A stretch of DNA of 64,000 nt from Phyllostachys edulis (taxonomy: Eukaryota; Streptophyta; Magnoliopsida; Poales; Poaceae). Below the pieces are notes generated by a model. That model searched no databases. It worked only from the letters and a program-made list of their open reading frames with translations, and was not told where the DNA came from. Shown here in pieces: positions 10,261 through 22,535 of the stretch. The stretch covers positions 112,988,939-113,052,938 of the forward strand of contig CM070562.1 of the NCBI GenBank assembly GCA_036346405.1, given 5' to 3'. The position numbers and the translations under genes are program-made. Position 1 is the stretch's first letter; every line of letters starts with the position of its first letter.

Positions 10261-12585
10261 ATGGCGGGAGAATGGAACGAGGAGAACTGGTTCGACTTGG
10301 CAGACACGCAGACGCCGACATGGATGCCGTTTCGACATGAGCCGAGTATTGACTCATCCGATGGTATCGCCGCCTCCGTGATCTTCCCACGCATCCAGAG
10401 ACAATATCACTGTGATGGGGTTGAGGAGGATCCAGATCCCCACAACAAGACGCCCAAGAGAGGATCTAGCCTCTCAAAGGACAAGGGTCAATCTGACCAG
10501 GACTACACCTAGGTGGACTCACAACACGACGAGAGTTTTTCCTCGAAGTGTCCGAGTCCCCTAAGGCGGCCTGACTTGGTAAGGCAAGTTCTGAAGCCAC
10601 AATTCCTGTGGCTTCACCAAAGATCTCGGTGTTCTCTCTCTCCAATGCCTTCAGAGAGAGCGGATCAAGCATGCTTTTCCCAAATTCGACAATCTCTCCG
10701 CAGATCACACCTCGCCGACAGAGACTTAGAGAACTCCAAAGTTCCCCACCGAGGGATTACTCCAAGTCGCCAGATGGTGTCTCTCGACTACTCCTCAAGC
10801 GGGAGGCCTCGAGCGCAAGTGAGAATCATCAACGGAGGTCTTCGCCCTTCCTCGATCAAGGTCACTCTCCTAGAGACCGAGCTAGAGACCCTCCCCGAAG
10901 ATCACGCACTGCACCCCCTCGTGGCAGTGGTAAGGACACCACCGATGGCGGACACGACCAACACCTTCATGAACGCGAGGGAAATCCTCGACATTCTCGC
11001 ACTCCATTGAGGCTGTCTCAAGAGTTCGACATGAAAAATCTTGAGGCTATTCGACGGAGGAAGATTGAAGCCCAGAAGAATTTGCCTGGGCGCATCCAAT
11101 ATCAATAAGAGGAAGCTCGAGAACTCTAGTATGTCAATGACTTGCTTGAGAATCCAACTCAAGAACTCGCCTGAGCGCCAGGGTATGATCTCTTCGTCGA
11201 GGAGATCGCACAAAGGCTTCGGAACATGATGGCAAGGCTGGAAGCACCTCGTCGACATCATTCAGGAAGTCGTAGCAATACGACTTCTTCAGCTACCAGT
11301 CGATCGAACATATCACCACGGAGGAATCGACGCAACAGTAAGTCGCATCGATCTCCTACTCGGAGAAATGTCTTCCGAATGACTGATGATCAACAAGTTC
11401 TTCGGAGAGGTGATTGCTCACCACTCCGACATGGAAATCAGAAGAAGAGATGAACTACGAGGAGTATTCCTCAGAGGACCGAGACCTATCATAGGTCGGG
11501 TCAACTCACATCGGGTATCGCCGAGTACGACCACTTGATGATATCAACCCTTCTTTCTCGCAACGGAGGCGCCAAGAAGTCATTCTCGATGCCGGACATT
11601 CTCGCCGATTCCAAGCCGCTCACCGCCACCTCGCTTTCTCAAAGGAATATGGAAAAGTTCGATGGCTCCCAAAATCCCATCGAATTCCTTCAAATCTATA
11701 CAACAGCTGTCCGAGCAGCAGGAGGAGGAGAGCATGTTATGGCGAATTACCTTCCAACTGTGCTCGAAGGATCTGCTCGATCGTGGTTAGTGAACCAACC
11801 ACTCGAGTCGATGTATTCTTGGCAACACCTCTGCGACCTTCTACTGGCGAATTTCTAAGGCACTTACAATCGCCCCGAGAAGGAGGACGACTTGCACCGG
11901 ATGAGACAGAACGACAACGAGACCTTGCGTCAATTCATAAAGCGCTTTAGTCAGTTCGTAATTCAATTCCGAAGTTTCGATTCATCTCACATCGTGGCTT
12001 TCAAGCAAGGAGTCCGCAGAGAAGGATAATGTAAGATATTGCTTTGAATCCTCCTACTTCATTGCAAACTCTTCGAGATGGTCGATCGATATGCGATCGC
12101 CTCGAGGCTACGAGTGGAACAACACAATAGATCGAGAAGACAATACCTCTCGAGAGCCAAAGCGACATTGGTAAGAAGAAAGATAAGAAAGCAAAAGTCC
12201 AAGAATAAGGCGAAGAGTCAAAAACTCCAAGCCAGTGGTTCCAAAGAGGTTTTGGCTGTGAATGATAAAGAGCCACGCACCTCCAAGCCACACTCCGACC
12301 GAGGCAAAGGTAAGCGCCCCGATCGAAAAAATGATAAGCCTAGGTGGTGTCATTTCCATAAAAAGGAAGGACATGACCTTCAAGAATCGCCGTCTTTCAA
12401 CGAAAGCTTGAAGACTACTACAACAAGAAGGACCACTTCCCAATCTCGAAAGGTAGGACAAATGAGTGGTCATAAGTCTTCGATGACGAGGAGGAGATGC
12501 TGCCCAGATCCGCAACACACCGCCGAGCACATCTACGGGATCATCGGATATGAATCAAAGCGACAGCTTTTAAAGTCACGAACGT
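10261..12585 (+). pseudogene. gag: Element F gag, frameshifted
   Basis: The first in-frame ATG after the PBS (10,261) opens a frame beginning MAGEWNEENWFDL that stops at 10,512; similar low-complexity Arg/Ser-rich sequence continues in other frames. The capsid-like core is at 11,600-12,100, with the motif FDGSQNPIEFLQIY, then Gly-Ser-Ala-Arg-Ser-Trp and a retrotransposon-gag-like LRQFIKRFSQF block, interrupted by stops near 11,858 and 12,028. The C-terminus is Lys/Arg-rich and carries a zinc-knuckle-like WCHFHKKEGHDL at 12,340-12,375 whose final Cys appears as Ser. In the family this protein forms the virus-like particle and binds the RNA. The breaks mean it is inactive as written, or that the sequence has indel errors. 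Confidence 0.75.
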
Positions 12586-12624
12586 GAGGTAAACTCCATA
12601 GATCCTCCTCTCGTCAATAAATTA

Positions 12625-13260
12625 CCGAAGTGGTCAAGTCACCATCTCCTTTGAGAAGGGTGATCGCTCGATTCTTCGACTCACTGTGTCGATATCCGAT
12701 CGTGGTCGAACCCACCATCAACAATTGTCGGGTCAATCGAGTTTTGGTTGATGGTGGTAGCTCGTTAAACATTTTGTTTACGAGTGCCCCGATGACATGC
12801 AAGTACCAGACTAAGGTAAGACCGGATGTTGCTCTTTCCATGGAATCGCATCGATCTTCACCAAACCATTGGCCAAGTTTCTCTTCCTTTAACATTTGGT
12901 TCACCAAGTAATTTCAGACGAGAAAATCTCCTTTGATGTGGTCGATTTCGACACGATATAACGCCATACTCGGACGACCAACTTTGGCAAAATTCCTAAT
13001 AGCTACTCATTATGGATATCAATGTATTAAGATGCCATGTCCCAAAGGAGTAATCACAATTCATTGTGACAAGAAGATGGCGATACCGCGATCGCCGATC
13101 CTCGAGATGGTTGGACAAATACCAACTCGAGAAGAAAGTCACCTTCGACCGCAAGTTGAAGCCTAAAGTCGCACCAAAGCCGAACGACAAAGTCAAAGAG
13201 GTTCCTCCGACGCAGGGAGCCCTCAAGATCGCTCAGACGGGATACTTCCGACCCAAGTAG
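12625..13260 (+). pseudogene. Element F aspartic protease region
   Basis: The retropepsin active-site motif VLVDGGSSLNILF is readable at 12,741-12,779 (Asp at 12,750). After a frame change comes a YNAILGRPTLAKF block (12,958-12,996) and a KMPCPKGVITI block (13,030-13,062), both characteristic of Gypsy protease and linker sequence in Tat elements. The enzyme would cut the Gag-Pol polyprotein. The frame is broken between the two blocks. Confidence 0.75.
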
Positions 13261-13299
13261 GAAGATGCCTCATCGCCTTCCTCCGAGCTAACGAGATGT

Positions 13300-14020
13300 C
13301 TTCGCGGGCAAGCATCCGACATGCCCGAGTCCCCAGTGAGGTGATCGAGCACAAGCTAGCTTTACTACCGACAAAGTACCAGAAACAAAAATTACAGAGA
13401 TTTGCCCCGATCGACGAGATGCTATCAAATCGTAATTGATAAGCTACTTAAAGCGTGCTTTATAAGAGAGGTCAATCACCCATAGTGGTTGGCTAATCCT
13501 CAGTAATGGTTAGAAAGTCAAACGGCAAGAAATGACGATATGTGCGAGACTTTATCGATCTTAATAAAGCTTGTCCAAAAGACGATTTTCCTTTACCTCA
13601 GATCGATCGCTTGGTTAATTCTACTACAAAGTTGTGAAATGTTAAGTTTTTAGATGCATATTCGATACCACCAGATCAATATGTGTCTAGACGATGAAGA
13701 AAAGATCGCTTATTACACCATTTGGTATATTTTGCTATGTCAAAATGCCATTTGGTCTAAAAATGCCAAGCGCTTTTTTTCAACGCTTGATGCAAGCAAC
13801 TTTTTCATCTCAATTAGGCCAAATCTAGAGTCCTATGTTGATGATCTAGTCGTTAAAAGCATCAAGAGACTTAACCATATCAACGACCTACAAGAAACAT
13901 TCGACAACCTCGTAAAACATCGCTTAAAACTCAATCTCGAGAAGTGTGTTCGAATCTCTTCGAAAATTACTTGGATTCCTAGTATCTATATGAGGAATCG
14001 GCAAATCCCTAAAAGATAAA
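13300..14020 (+). pseudogene. pol: Element F reverse transcriptase
   Basis: Fragments of the fingers region appear from 13,400 (a WLANP-like block). The catalytic YVDD box is at 13,834-13,845, inside SYVDDLVVKS. After it a LNLEKCV block marks the thumb side. Stops and frame changes are frequent (near 13,487, 13,506 and 13,637). The enzyme would copy the element RNA into DNA. It is non-functional as written. Confidence 0.8.
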
Positions 14021-14039
14021 GGCTATTCTCCAAATGCGC

Positions 14040-14990
14040 CTCCAACCACAAGGAAAGAAGTTCAAACTCACTGGGTGCATGGCGGCTTTAAGTCGCTTCA
14101 TCGCACGATCGGGAGAAAAAGGATCGCTTTTCTTTAAACTTTAGGAAACACGAAGGTTTTGAGTGGTCGAAGAGGCAAACGCCGCTTTTGAGGATGTCAA
14201 GAGGTACCTTCTTTAGTGTTCCTATTCGGTCCCTCCGAGGCCGTAAGAAACGCCTTAATTTACCTAGCCGCCACGCCACAGCAAGAAGCGCAGATTAGTC
14301 AGAGAACGTGAAAACGCATAACCACCGGTTTACTATGTAAGTGAAGTTTTACACGGGCCTAAGGAGCGCACCCTCAGTCCAAAAGCTTCTATATGCCCTC
14401 CTCATGTCTTCGAGGAAATCATGCATTATTTTCAGCGCACAAACTAGTCAGCACTGCTCGAGTTTCCTTGGGAGCGATCCTCCGTATTAGGAAACAATGG
14501 ACGATGGCAAAATGGTCACGAACTTGGGGAGTTCGACATCCATTTCGTGTCCCGAATGGCCGTTAAATCCCAGATCTTGGTAGACTTTGTCGCCGAATGG
14601 ACAAATCTCGAACTCTGCTCAGATCCCCAAGACGATTCCCACCACCAAAGGGATTTATGTACTTTGACGGTCGCCATTTTAAGTGGCTCTGGTCGGGTGG
14701 TCTGGTATTCCTACCGGAGAGACCTTAAAATATGCCATACAATTAAACTTTTAGGCCACTAACAACGTGGCGTATTATGAAGGTTTGCTAGCTAGCATAC
14801 GAAAGCAATGAAAGCGCTCGATTCGCCGACTACTCGTGAGAGGAGACTCTCAACTAGTCGTGAATCAAGTCGAAAGAGTACCAAAGCTCTAACCCGATAA
14901 TGTCTCTGCATTTATCGGAAGTACGTAAGCTAGAAAAGCATTTTTTAGGTTTTGAGGCACAATTCATCCTCAAAGGATAATTTCTCATGA
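14040..14990 (+). pseudogene. pol: Element F RNase H region
   Basis: The connection and RNase H domain is recognisable from ELGEFDIHF and DFVAEWTN blocks (14,525-14,615) and a downstream LVRGDSQLVVNQV-like block near 14,835-14,880. Several stops and shifts occur. The order after RT and before integrase is normal for Gypsy pol. Confidence 0.65.
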
Positions 14991-15089
14991 TCAAATTTTG
15001 CTCAATAGCTTCTTCCCGATCTATAGTACCAAAAGGAGTTTTCTTATAACAACTCCGGCCATCCTCGGTCGATTTAACCGAGACACCTC

Positions 15090-16319
15090 CTATTGAGATG
15101 GCCTCTAGAATACGAGGATACCCGGATGGCGCCCATCTATGAGTATCTTCGTATGGGTTCAGACCAAGACGATCTCGAGGCGCATCGCTTATCCCGAAAA
15201 GCCAAAATGTATACTTTGGTTGAAGGAGTCCTCTATAAACGAGCTACTCAAGGGGTACTCATGCGATGCATTCGCAGAGCTTAAGGATTAACACTCCTTC
15301 ACGACATACACGGTGGCATCTGTGGAACTCATGCTTCCTACGTAACACCGGGTCAGAAGGCATTTCGACAAGGTTTCTACCGCCAACAAACCTGACGATG
15401 CTAAAGAGTTGGTTAAAAGTGTGCCCAATGCCGCTTATAGCAGTAAATACACCAACCACCTCGGCATTACAAACGATACTTATCTTGGCCTTTTGCAACC
15501 TCGGGTCTCGATATCCTAGGACCGCTCCCCAAAGCTCCGTGAGGTTTCGAGTTCCTTTTGTGGCTATTGATACGCTCACAAAATAGATTGAAGCCGAACT
15601 CGTGACTAGGATAACGACTAAGCGCAAAACGGTTTATGATGAGATGCGAATTACTCGATTTGGAGTACCGAGTCTAATAATTACGATAATGGTAAGTATT
15701 TTTGAGCGCAAAATTTCAGGAATTTTATGACGAGTTGGGTACCAAGTTGTGTTACGCTTCAGGCCCATCCCCAAAGTAATGGGGCAATAACGCAAACGGC
15801 CAAATAATGAGAGGAATTAAGACTCGAGTCTTCACCAGCTCATCAAACGCCGGGGCTTGGGTACAAGAGTTACCTCGTGTTATGGGCGGTCAGACGACTA
15901 CCAACAAAGCACTGTGAAACACCATTTTTCTCGGTCTTGAGTCGAAGCCATGCTTCCTCCTGAATCAAGATACGATCAACACGAGTCCAAACTTTCAAAG
16001 ACTCCAACCAGAACAACTTCGAGCGATGATATTAATCTACTCGAGGAAAGGAGAAACCAGCCTTAATCCGCTCAAGAGTCTACCAACAAGCCTCAAGCAG
16101 ATACTACGATCAGAAGGTCCAACCTCGCAGCCTCATCAGAGGTGACTTGGTATTGAGGCTCTTCCAATCCAAGTCTAATCGAAAAACTTTCTCCCAAGTG
16201 GAAGGTCCTTACACCGTGGTCGGGTTACTCTACCAGTGGTCGGTGACGGCTGGCAATGGAAGACGCCGTGTTCTCTCGAATTCTTGGAACATCGACCCGC
16301 CACGCAAGTTTTATGTGTA
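15090..16319 (+). pseudogene. pol: Element F integrase and pol C-terminus
   Basis: An intact stretch at 15,093-15,284 ends in LYKRATQGVLMRCI, just before a zinc-finger-like block with HDIHGGICGTH. The catalytic core begins with GLDILGPLP (about 15,507-15,533), followed by VAIDTLTK. The C-terminal block YYDQKVQPRSL (16,100-16,132) and RGDLVL, then EGPYTVV near 16,203, are characteristic of Tat pol ends. The stop at 16,317-16,319 follows Lys-Phe-Tyr-Val. Multiple stops precede it. Confidence 0.75.
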
Positions 16320-17600
16320 ACTAACTGCTCGCATAATAAAGACTCAGGTTCTCTCTACCTCTATTGTCTTACTTTTTGAGTAGTGCTTTCATAATCTTTC
16401 GACTATATTCCAAACACCCAGTTTCCTTTACACTGGTCGAAAGGCAGATAACATCACCTAGTCGAAGCCTCTCCTCTCTGCATGTGGTCCTGCCCACTAG
16501 AAGGAGCTTCCTAGTATCGACTCGTTACTCACTTTTGCCGCCAACACAAAGAGCTCGGGTTCTATTTAGTCGAAATATTTTTTGAAAGCCAACTCCTTTC
16601 ACCTTAGTTTATTTCTTCAGTTATTTTGAAAAATATTCTAAGCAGAGTGCACTTTTTTATATTTATTCAACTGCCTTTGGTGTATTCGATTCGTCTCAAC
16701 TAAGTCGGAGGAAGAAACACATCTAGTCGAAGTCTCTCCTCTCTGCACGTGGTCTTTCCCACTAGAAGGAACTTCCTAGCATCGCTCGCTTCCTACTCTT
16801 ACTACCAGATGACTTATCGAGTCCTCCAAAGAAGGGCGAACTAATTTTTGAAGTCCTCTCGATGTTTGTTTAACTCAAGTTGTCGTTCTCGATTTAATTA
16901 ATCTAGTCGGAGATGGTAACATCACCTAGTCGAAGACTTTCTCTCTCTGACGTGGTCCCGACCACTAGAAGGAACTTCCTAGTGTCGATTCGTTCTCACT
17001 TTTTCGACCAAAGGCATGATAATGTGACCAAAACTACAAGTTCACCAAACCTCTCCGCTGTAAACCCTTAACACTATTTACTCAGCTTTGTCTAAACAAA
17101 CTAAGCAAATAGTCTGGGGCTAGGATAAAGCTATTAATTTGACTTCAATTTTAGTCTTTCATTCATTAATTATCTTTTGAGTTACTAACTACTCGACAAG
17201 ATGATTTGCGTGAAAAAGATGGATTATATAATACATCGACAAAAGCTTATTTTTTTTTTCCACAGTTTGTTACAAACTACTCAAGAGGAGAGCCCAACAA
17301 GATCTCCTCCAAACCTTCCGCCAATCGACAGCATTTCTTCCATCGACGACTTGCTTCGCCTCGTCAGGCGATCGAAGTCGGCTTCGATTGGTTGCACATT
17401 TAGGTCAGTCATGAGCTTTAAGTTTTGCCAATGCATAACTTATCGCAGCTGACCGCCTTTATCGACTCAATTTTGGTTGGACTTCAGAGTGGTCATCGGC
17501 TTCTGCAAAGTCCCGACTTGTTCCCTAATAGTATTTACGTGAGCAACTATCGATCATCTTGAGGAGCTTTTCCTCAAGACGTAGCTCACCAAGTACATTG
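16320..17600 (+). repeat. Element F post-pol region with three direct repeats of about 85 bp
   Basis: A block starting CTAGTCGAAGNCT with CTCTCTG, CACTAGAAGGA and CTTCCTAG recurs at 16,457-16,545, 16,721-16,807 and 16,926-17,010, at spacings of about 262 and 205 bases. The region is otherwise non-coding on the plus strand. On the minus strand the final exon of the antisense gene lies at its right edge. Confidence 0.7.
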
Positions 17601-20600
17601 TTCAGAGCGTGATATCGCTTTGAAGATTAATCTTCATCGCCTCCATCTCTTGTTGGGTACGAGTCGAAGCCTCACGGAGTTGTTTGTTTTCGACCGCTTG
17701 CTTTGAAAAGAATAAGACTGGTCAAGCAAAAATAAACTCCTAGAGGAAAAGAAAACAAAAATAATCACAGGTAAAAGATTTCCTTACTTGCTAGTCAAGA
17801 ATCCAACTTCTTGATTTCTTCATCATGGGAAGCAACGGTCTCAGCATGCTTCTTCTCCCATGATTTGATGTCCTTTGCATTTGCCTTAGCAACGCGGACA
17901 GTCTCGCCATAGATCATGGTTTTATCCCTAACCTCAATTTCGAGCCTTCCCAGTTCAAGGTCCATTTCTAGAAAAGAAATGAGAGTAAGAAAAGGGAAAG
18001 AACTCGTAAAGAACTGCAGGTAAAGAATTGCTTACCTGATAGTCGGGATTTTAACCTCGTAATTTCTTGATCTTTATCTCGGGAGATACGAGAAATCTCG
18101 CGAATGACCAAAGTTTTATCTTGGACTTCATTATGGAGTTTTCTCATATCATCTTCTTTTTCTAAAAGAAGCAACAGTCAGGTAAAGATCAACAACATAA
18201 GCAGTCTTAAGTGCAGCACTTACTGTTTATCTTTTCCTGCACTTTTGCGGTTGCAGAGTTGGCTTCTTTAAGCTTCCTCAAGAGGAATTCTACTTTTTCC
18301 CATAGCCTTCTCGACTCCTCTTTTTAATAATTGAGCGAGTCGGCCAGAGTCTTTTCGTTGCTATTTAACCTGTAAAGGTTAAAAGTGGACGTGAACATTA
18401 TTAAATTGGTTGTAAGTTCTTCTACAACCATTGATCCAACAGAAGTTCTTCTACGCACCATGGATCTAGTCGAAGTTTTTCTACGACTAAACATCTAGTC
18501 GTAAGCCTTTTACGACTAGTACCTAGTCGTGAGTTTTTCCACGACAAACCCCGTAAGCACTATACAAGTAGTCAAGTCAAAAACAACTACGAAAAATAGT
18601 GACTTACCACCTCTCTGCTTGTTTGCAGAGTTCCTCTTTTTCCTGTCGCAGCTCTAGAAGTTGTCGGTGATATTCACCGACAATGGCAATTTGCTCTAGG
18701 GCTTTCTTCAAAAGGAAAGACAGTAAGAAACAAGAGAAGATTACATATATAAGTATCCTTAAATACTTACACTCATGGTTGATCGAGTAAATATCGAGTA
18801 AACCAGCCTCGATGCTTCAAATTTTGTCCACTCTTCTCGACTTGATCCCACCAAACCTTCTCAAGACGCCATTGTCAAAAGTGTCCCTCTATTGGGAATG
18901 TCTTTGGGATGAGGGACTCGATGGCGAGATCTAAAGCGTAAGACCCCACTATGGAAGCAGGCCAAAGAAATCGTAATGGTTGAAGTATTCTCATCTTTTG
19001 ATTCTAAATTGCGCTTTCTTTGGGTACCGTGAAGGAGGTCTGAACGATTTCTTTCCCCGCACGGTGGTCGATACATCACCACCTTGGGCAGAGGCTTCTA
19101 CGACAGTGCTCCTGCTGTTCCACGACCATTTCAAGAGTCGAGTCGCAACCTCGGGGTTGTAGCCGCTACCTCGATGGTTGTAGCCGCTACCTCAATAGTT
19201 GTAGCCGCTACCTCAAGGGCTATGGTTACGACCTCACGGTTGTGATAACCGCTCAGAGCCACGACTTCTTCCACAACCCGGTCAGGATCGATCCTTCGAC
19301 CACTTCATTGCCATCTCTCCAATCGCCGAGAGGCGGAATGGGCTTTCGACAGAAACCTCCTGGGGTCAAGGAGTCGGCTAAAACCAACAAAAGAAAGCAA
19401 GTCAAATTGTGAAAAGCAAAAGGTAAATGTCGTTTTACACTTTAGTTCGTTTCACATACCTCTCGATCCCGGACTCGATCATGAACTTAGGAGTTATCTT
19501 CCGACGGAAGATTTCTTCGACTTCTTTTATACGACCACGCCCGGGTCGTAGCTCGCTGGAGAATAGGTTCGCCACGACCACGCCCTCGTCGTGAATCTTG
19601 AACAGGACCATCTCTCGTCTCCTCGACTTTCCGGAGGGCCGAGATCGGTCTCAACCACTCCAAGAGCAGCGCTACCTCAACCAGAGGCTCCATCGATCAA
19701 GATTGTCCTTCACAAAAGACATAAACTCCTTCCAGCCTCCTTTTCTAGTTGCTTGACAAAACTAGAAGTGGCGTAAACCGTGAAAGCTTTCTTGTCATAA
19801 TAAAAGGTACCTTGGCCTTGTGGGCTTTACGCCTAAGAGGTTCTTTGACCTCCTCGGCCTCCTCACCGCAATGCCTGGCCCTCGCCTCGCAGGGTCGTGT
19901 CCTTGGCCTTGCGGGCCTTGGCGCCTAAGAGGTTCTTCATCCTCCTCGACTTCAATAAGCTTCGACCTCACCTGCAGGGACTGCATGTGTCAGCAGACCT
20001 TGCCGAGGACTGGTCGAAATGAGGGACTTGAGCTTGATCCTCCTTGTCGATTTACTCTTGTAAGTCGACGCTTTTAGCCTGGAGGAGCCGAGTCCTTGTC
20101 CCTTATCACCACGGCACTAATGGTTATCGCTCAGATCTTCAACATCCCGACGGTTTTCCATGCCTATTTTCTCAAAAGAAAAATGTAAAAGAAGGATCAC
20201 TAACCAACAGAAGATTTTCACGACCGTAATCCAAATGTAGTTTTTCTACGACATCTCCTTGATTGTAAGATTTTCTACGATCACTACCTAGTCGTAAGTT
20301 CTTTATACGACTACGAAGTCCTAAGGATAAAATCAACTTTTGATTACCTTTAGGCGCCTGTTTTTTCTTCTCGCGGATAAAACCGCAAGGATTTGAGGAA
20401 CTCCCACCCTAGGTGGTGGAGGTTTTCACAAACGAAGTTTGACTCGAGCGCCAATCTCTCTCAGGAAAGATCTGTAAGATGATAAAAATATTCATTAGAC
20501 AATTTTTGAAGAAGACCAAACCGAGAGTTAAGTCAGAAAACTACTTACCCTCCTCGTAGTCCCCGGTCGGGTCTCTCGCCTGTACCTCCACATGGGAGGT

Positions 20601-21249
20601 ACTCGCTTCTTCAAAGGGCTAATTCGACGGTGATGAAATCATTCACCACATGCCATCCTGTTAGCCCCTTCTTAAGTCCTTTATGGCTTGAATGTAAGGC
20701 AATTCGACCGATATCCTAGGGAATCAAATCCCACGAAGGTTTTTTTTACAGCCTTTCCTCGAAAGTAAGGTCATCAAGTGACTTTCCAAGAAACCACCTC
20801 TTCCTCCATCCCGCCACGAAGACCTAGTGAACATCTGAATATACTCCTCGACTTCCGCCATGGAGCTTCAGAGCACAACTTCCCGCTATTCTAGTTTGAC
20901 GAACCATTCCATAGAAATATTGAAAGAGCTCAAGGTCCGCTGAATTCCTGTGCACGCCACATAGATACACAAATACGCTTAGCATTGTGATGGAATTGGG
21001 ACCAAGGTTTACCAATTCCACCCCAAAATGCTCGAGTATGAGTGTGAGAAAGGTGAGCAGCAATCAAGACCACACTCACAATACGCTCAAAGATGTGAAT
21101 TTGTTCATCCTCCCCGACGGCCATTGTCGCTATACACCACTTAACCACTCCACGAGAACTCTCTCTCGAATCTTCCCAAAGATCGACAAGGGCTTGCATC
21201 TTCACCAGATCCATCTCCCACTCGGTCCACTCGGAGACTCTCCCGCCAT
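17590..21249 (-). pseudogene. Element F antisense gene: multi-exon 'gypsy-type transposon' domain plus coiled-coil protein
   Basis: Read on the minus strand, blocks of coding character are bounded by GT/AG signals. Proposed exons: 21,249-20,549, 20,471-20,348, 20,170-19,811, 19,761-19,460, 19,377-18,781, 18,705-18,608, 18,369-18,224, 18,161-18,036, 17,967-17,788, and 17,700 to about 17,595. The start is ATG at 21,249 in a MAGES context. Exon 1 contains LEHFGVELVNLGPNSITML and later a GLTGWHVVNDF block, matching the plant domain that Pfam calls 'putative gypsy type transposon' (Transposase_28, from memory). The last exons are charged coiled coil (for example EMDLELGRLEIEVRDK) and end in TGA. 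Exon 1 has stops and frameshifts. Function is unknown. Antisense extra genes are known in Tat elements. Introns survive because they are not introns on the sense genomic RNA. Confidence 0.65.
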
Positions 21250-21777
21250 TTCTCTCGTAAGGGGAGATTTTCGATTGAGTTGGTGGCGGAGAAGACAAGA
21301 ACTTGATGAACAAAGGAAACGATTTGGGGAAAAGTATGAACTTAAGTCTTACCCCTAAGTATTTATAACCGCCCACCTGGGCTAAAGGCGTGGCATTCTA
21401 AAGGTTGCCACCGCTTTCGAACCGCCCAACTGACAAAGCAACGGTGTCGCTTTGAAATTCCCTAACGTGTCCGCTCAAGAAAATCAGTTTATGCTTACAC
21501 CTCAAGCAAAATTACTTCCTTGGTTAGATCCTTTTTTACCAAAGGAAATGTTAATCGAAAATGTTTTTCTTCCGATCACCATACTACGACCACCTTGTGA
21601 CCGTAGGAGTGTTTTACGACTATTTGATAGTCGTAAGCAATCTTCTTGACCAAGCATATTTCTGGTCAAAGTAGTACACAAATGTCGAAGAGTTTTTCCT
21701 TCGACTATCTTTCATTTAATCTCTCGTGGTCGTAAGACCATCTATAACTCCTTTACCAAGTAAGTTGCTTTCACTTG

Positions 21778-21791
21778 AAGTCGGGGCTAGA
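21778..21791 (+). other. Element F polypurine tract
   Basis: GAAGTCGGGGCTAG lies immediately before the 3' LTR start, the expected place for plus-strand priming. Confidence 0.65.
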
Positions 21792-22530
21792 TGACGAGGA
21801 TATAATAATCCTCATTTTATCTTTTATCTATAATTTTATTATAGGTAAATATGACGCCATATGGTCCTCGAGTATACCCCTTAATGTTATAAGGAGGAGC
21901 CTACTAGGTGGTCGGAGTTCTTCTACCACCACCCCCATAGTCGTAAGTTATGCTACGACTATCCCATAGTCGTAAGTCTTGCTACGACTACCTTATGGTC
22001 GTAAGTTCGCTCATGACCAGTCACCACGACCACCTTAGGATCAATAAAACCTACAAAGTAGTGGGTCCAATTGATTAAGGGATTCAAACAAATATCATAC
22101 GCGTTACTCACAAGTAATAGCACGTAATGCTCCATTATCTCTGATATATAGCTGTTAGGCGACGTGGAGGAGTTAATACGCTAGTGATTACTGCCAACAT
22201 GCGCCCGTTATAGGATGTGATGAGGCACCGCTTCACCTAGAGAAACTGCCACTCCTTCACGTACTATATAAAGGCGGCAATTAGAGAAGGAAAGGGCGAT
22301 CGAATGGGGCTATCAGGAAGACAAGCACTATCATCTGTAATAGTCTTAGTTTTTCTCCTGATTGTTCAGAATACACTCAATACCATACACACACAGGAGT
22401 AGGGTTGTTATTCTCTCGAGAAGGCCTCAACTCAGATAAAAATCCCCGTACAATCTCTCTGCGTGATTCCATTCTAGGAGACCCCCGAATCAAACAATCT
22501 TTACGTAAGATCGGTTCTAAAACACCGACA
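21792..22530 (+). mobile_element. Element F 3' LTR (739 bp)
   Basis: TGACGAGG...ACACCGACA, colinear with the 5' LTR, including the hairpin array and the TATA box (ACTATATAAAGG near 22,263). It differs from the 5' LTR by substitutions such as ATAACGTCATATGG versus ATGACGCCATATGG and by small indels. Confidence 0.9.
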
Positions 22531-22535
22531 TAACT
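22531..22535. repeat. Target-site duplication of element F, right copy (TAACT)
   Basis: An exact match to 9,442-9,446. Confidence 0.9.

Larger units (their letters stand above)
9447..22530 (+). mobile_element. Element F: complete Ty3/Gypsy retrotransposon, Tat-type, 13.1 kb
   Basis: Two LTRs (9,447-10,190 and 21,792-22,530), a perfect TAACT target duplication, a PBS-like TTGGCGCCACCGTGGGG next to the 5' LTR and a purine-rich tract next to the 3' LTR define a complete insertion into LTR B. Domain order is gag, protease, RT, RNase H, integrase, as in Gypsy elements. About 5.5 kb of sequence between the pol stop (16,319) and the 3' LTR, with a reverse-strand gene, is typical of the Tat lineage (RIRE2/Grande/Ogre-like) by family knowledge. 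LTRs differ by scattered substitutions and indels (a few per cent by eye), and pol has many stops and frameshifts. It is therefore older than family X and not autonomous as written. Confidence 0.9.
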
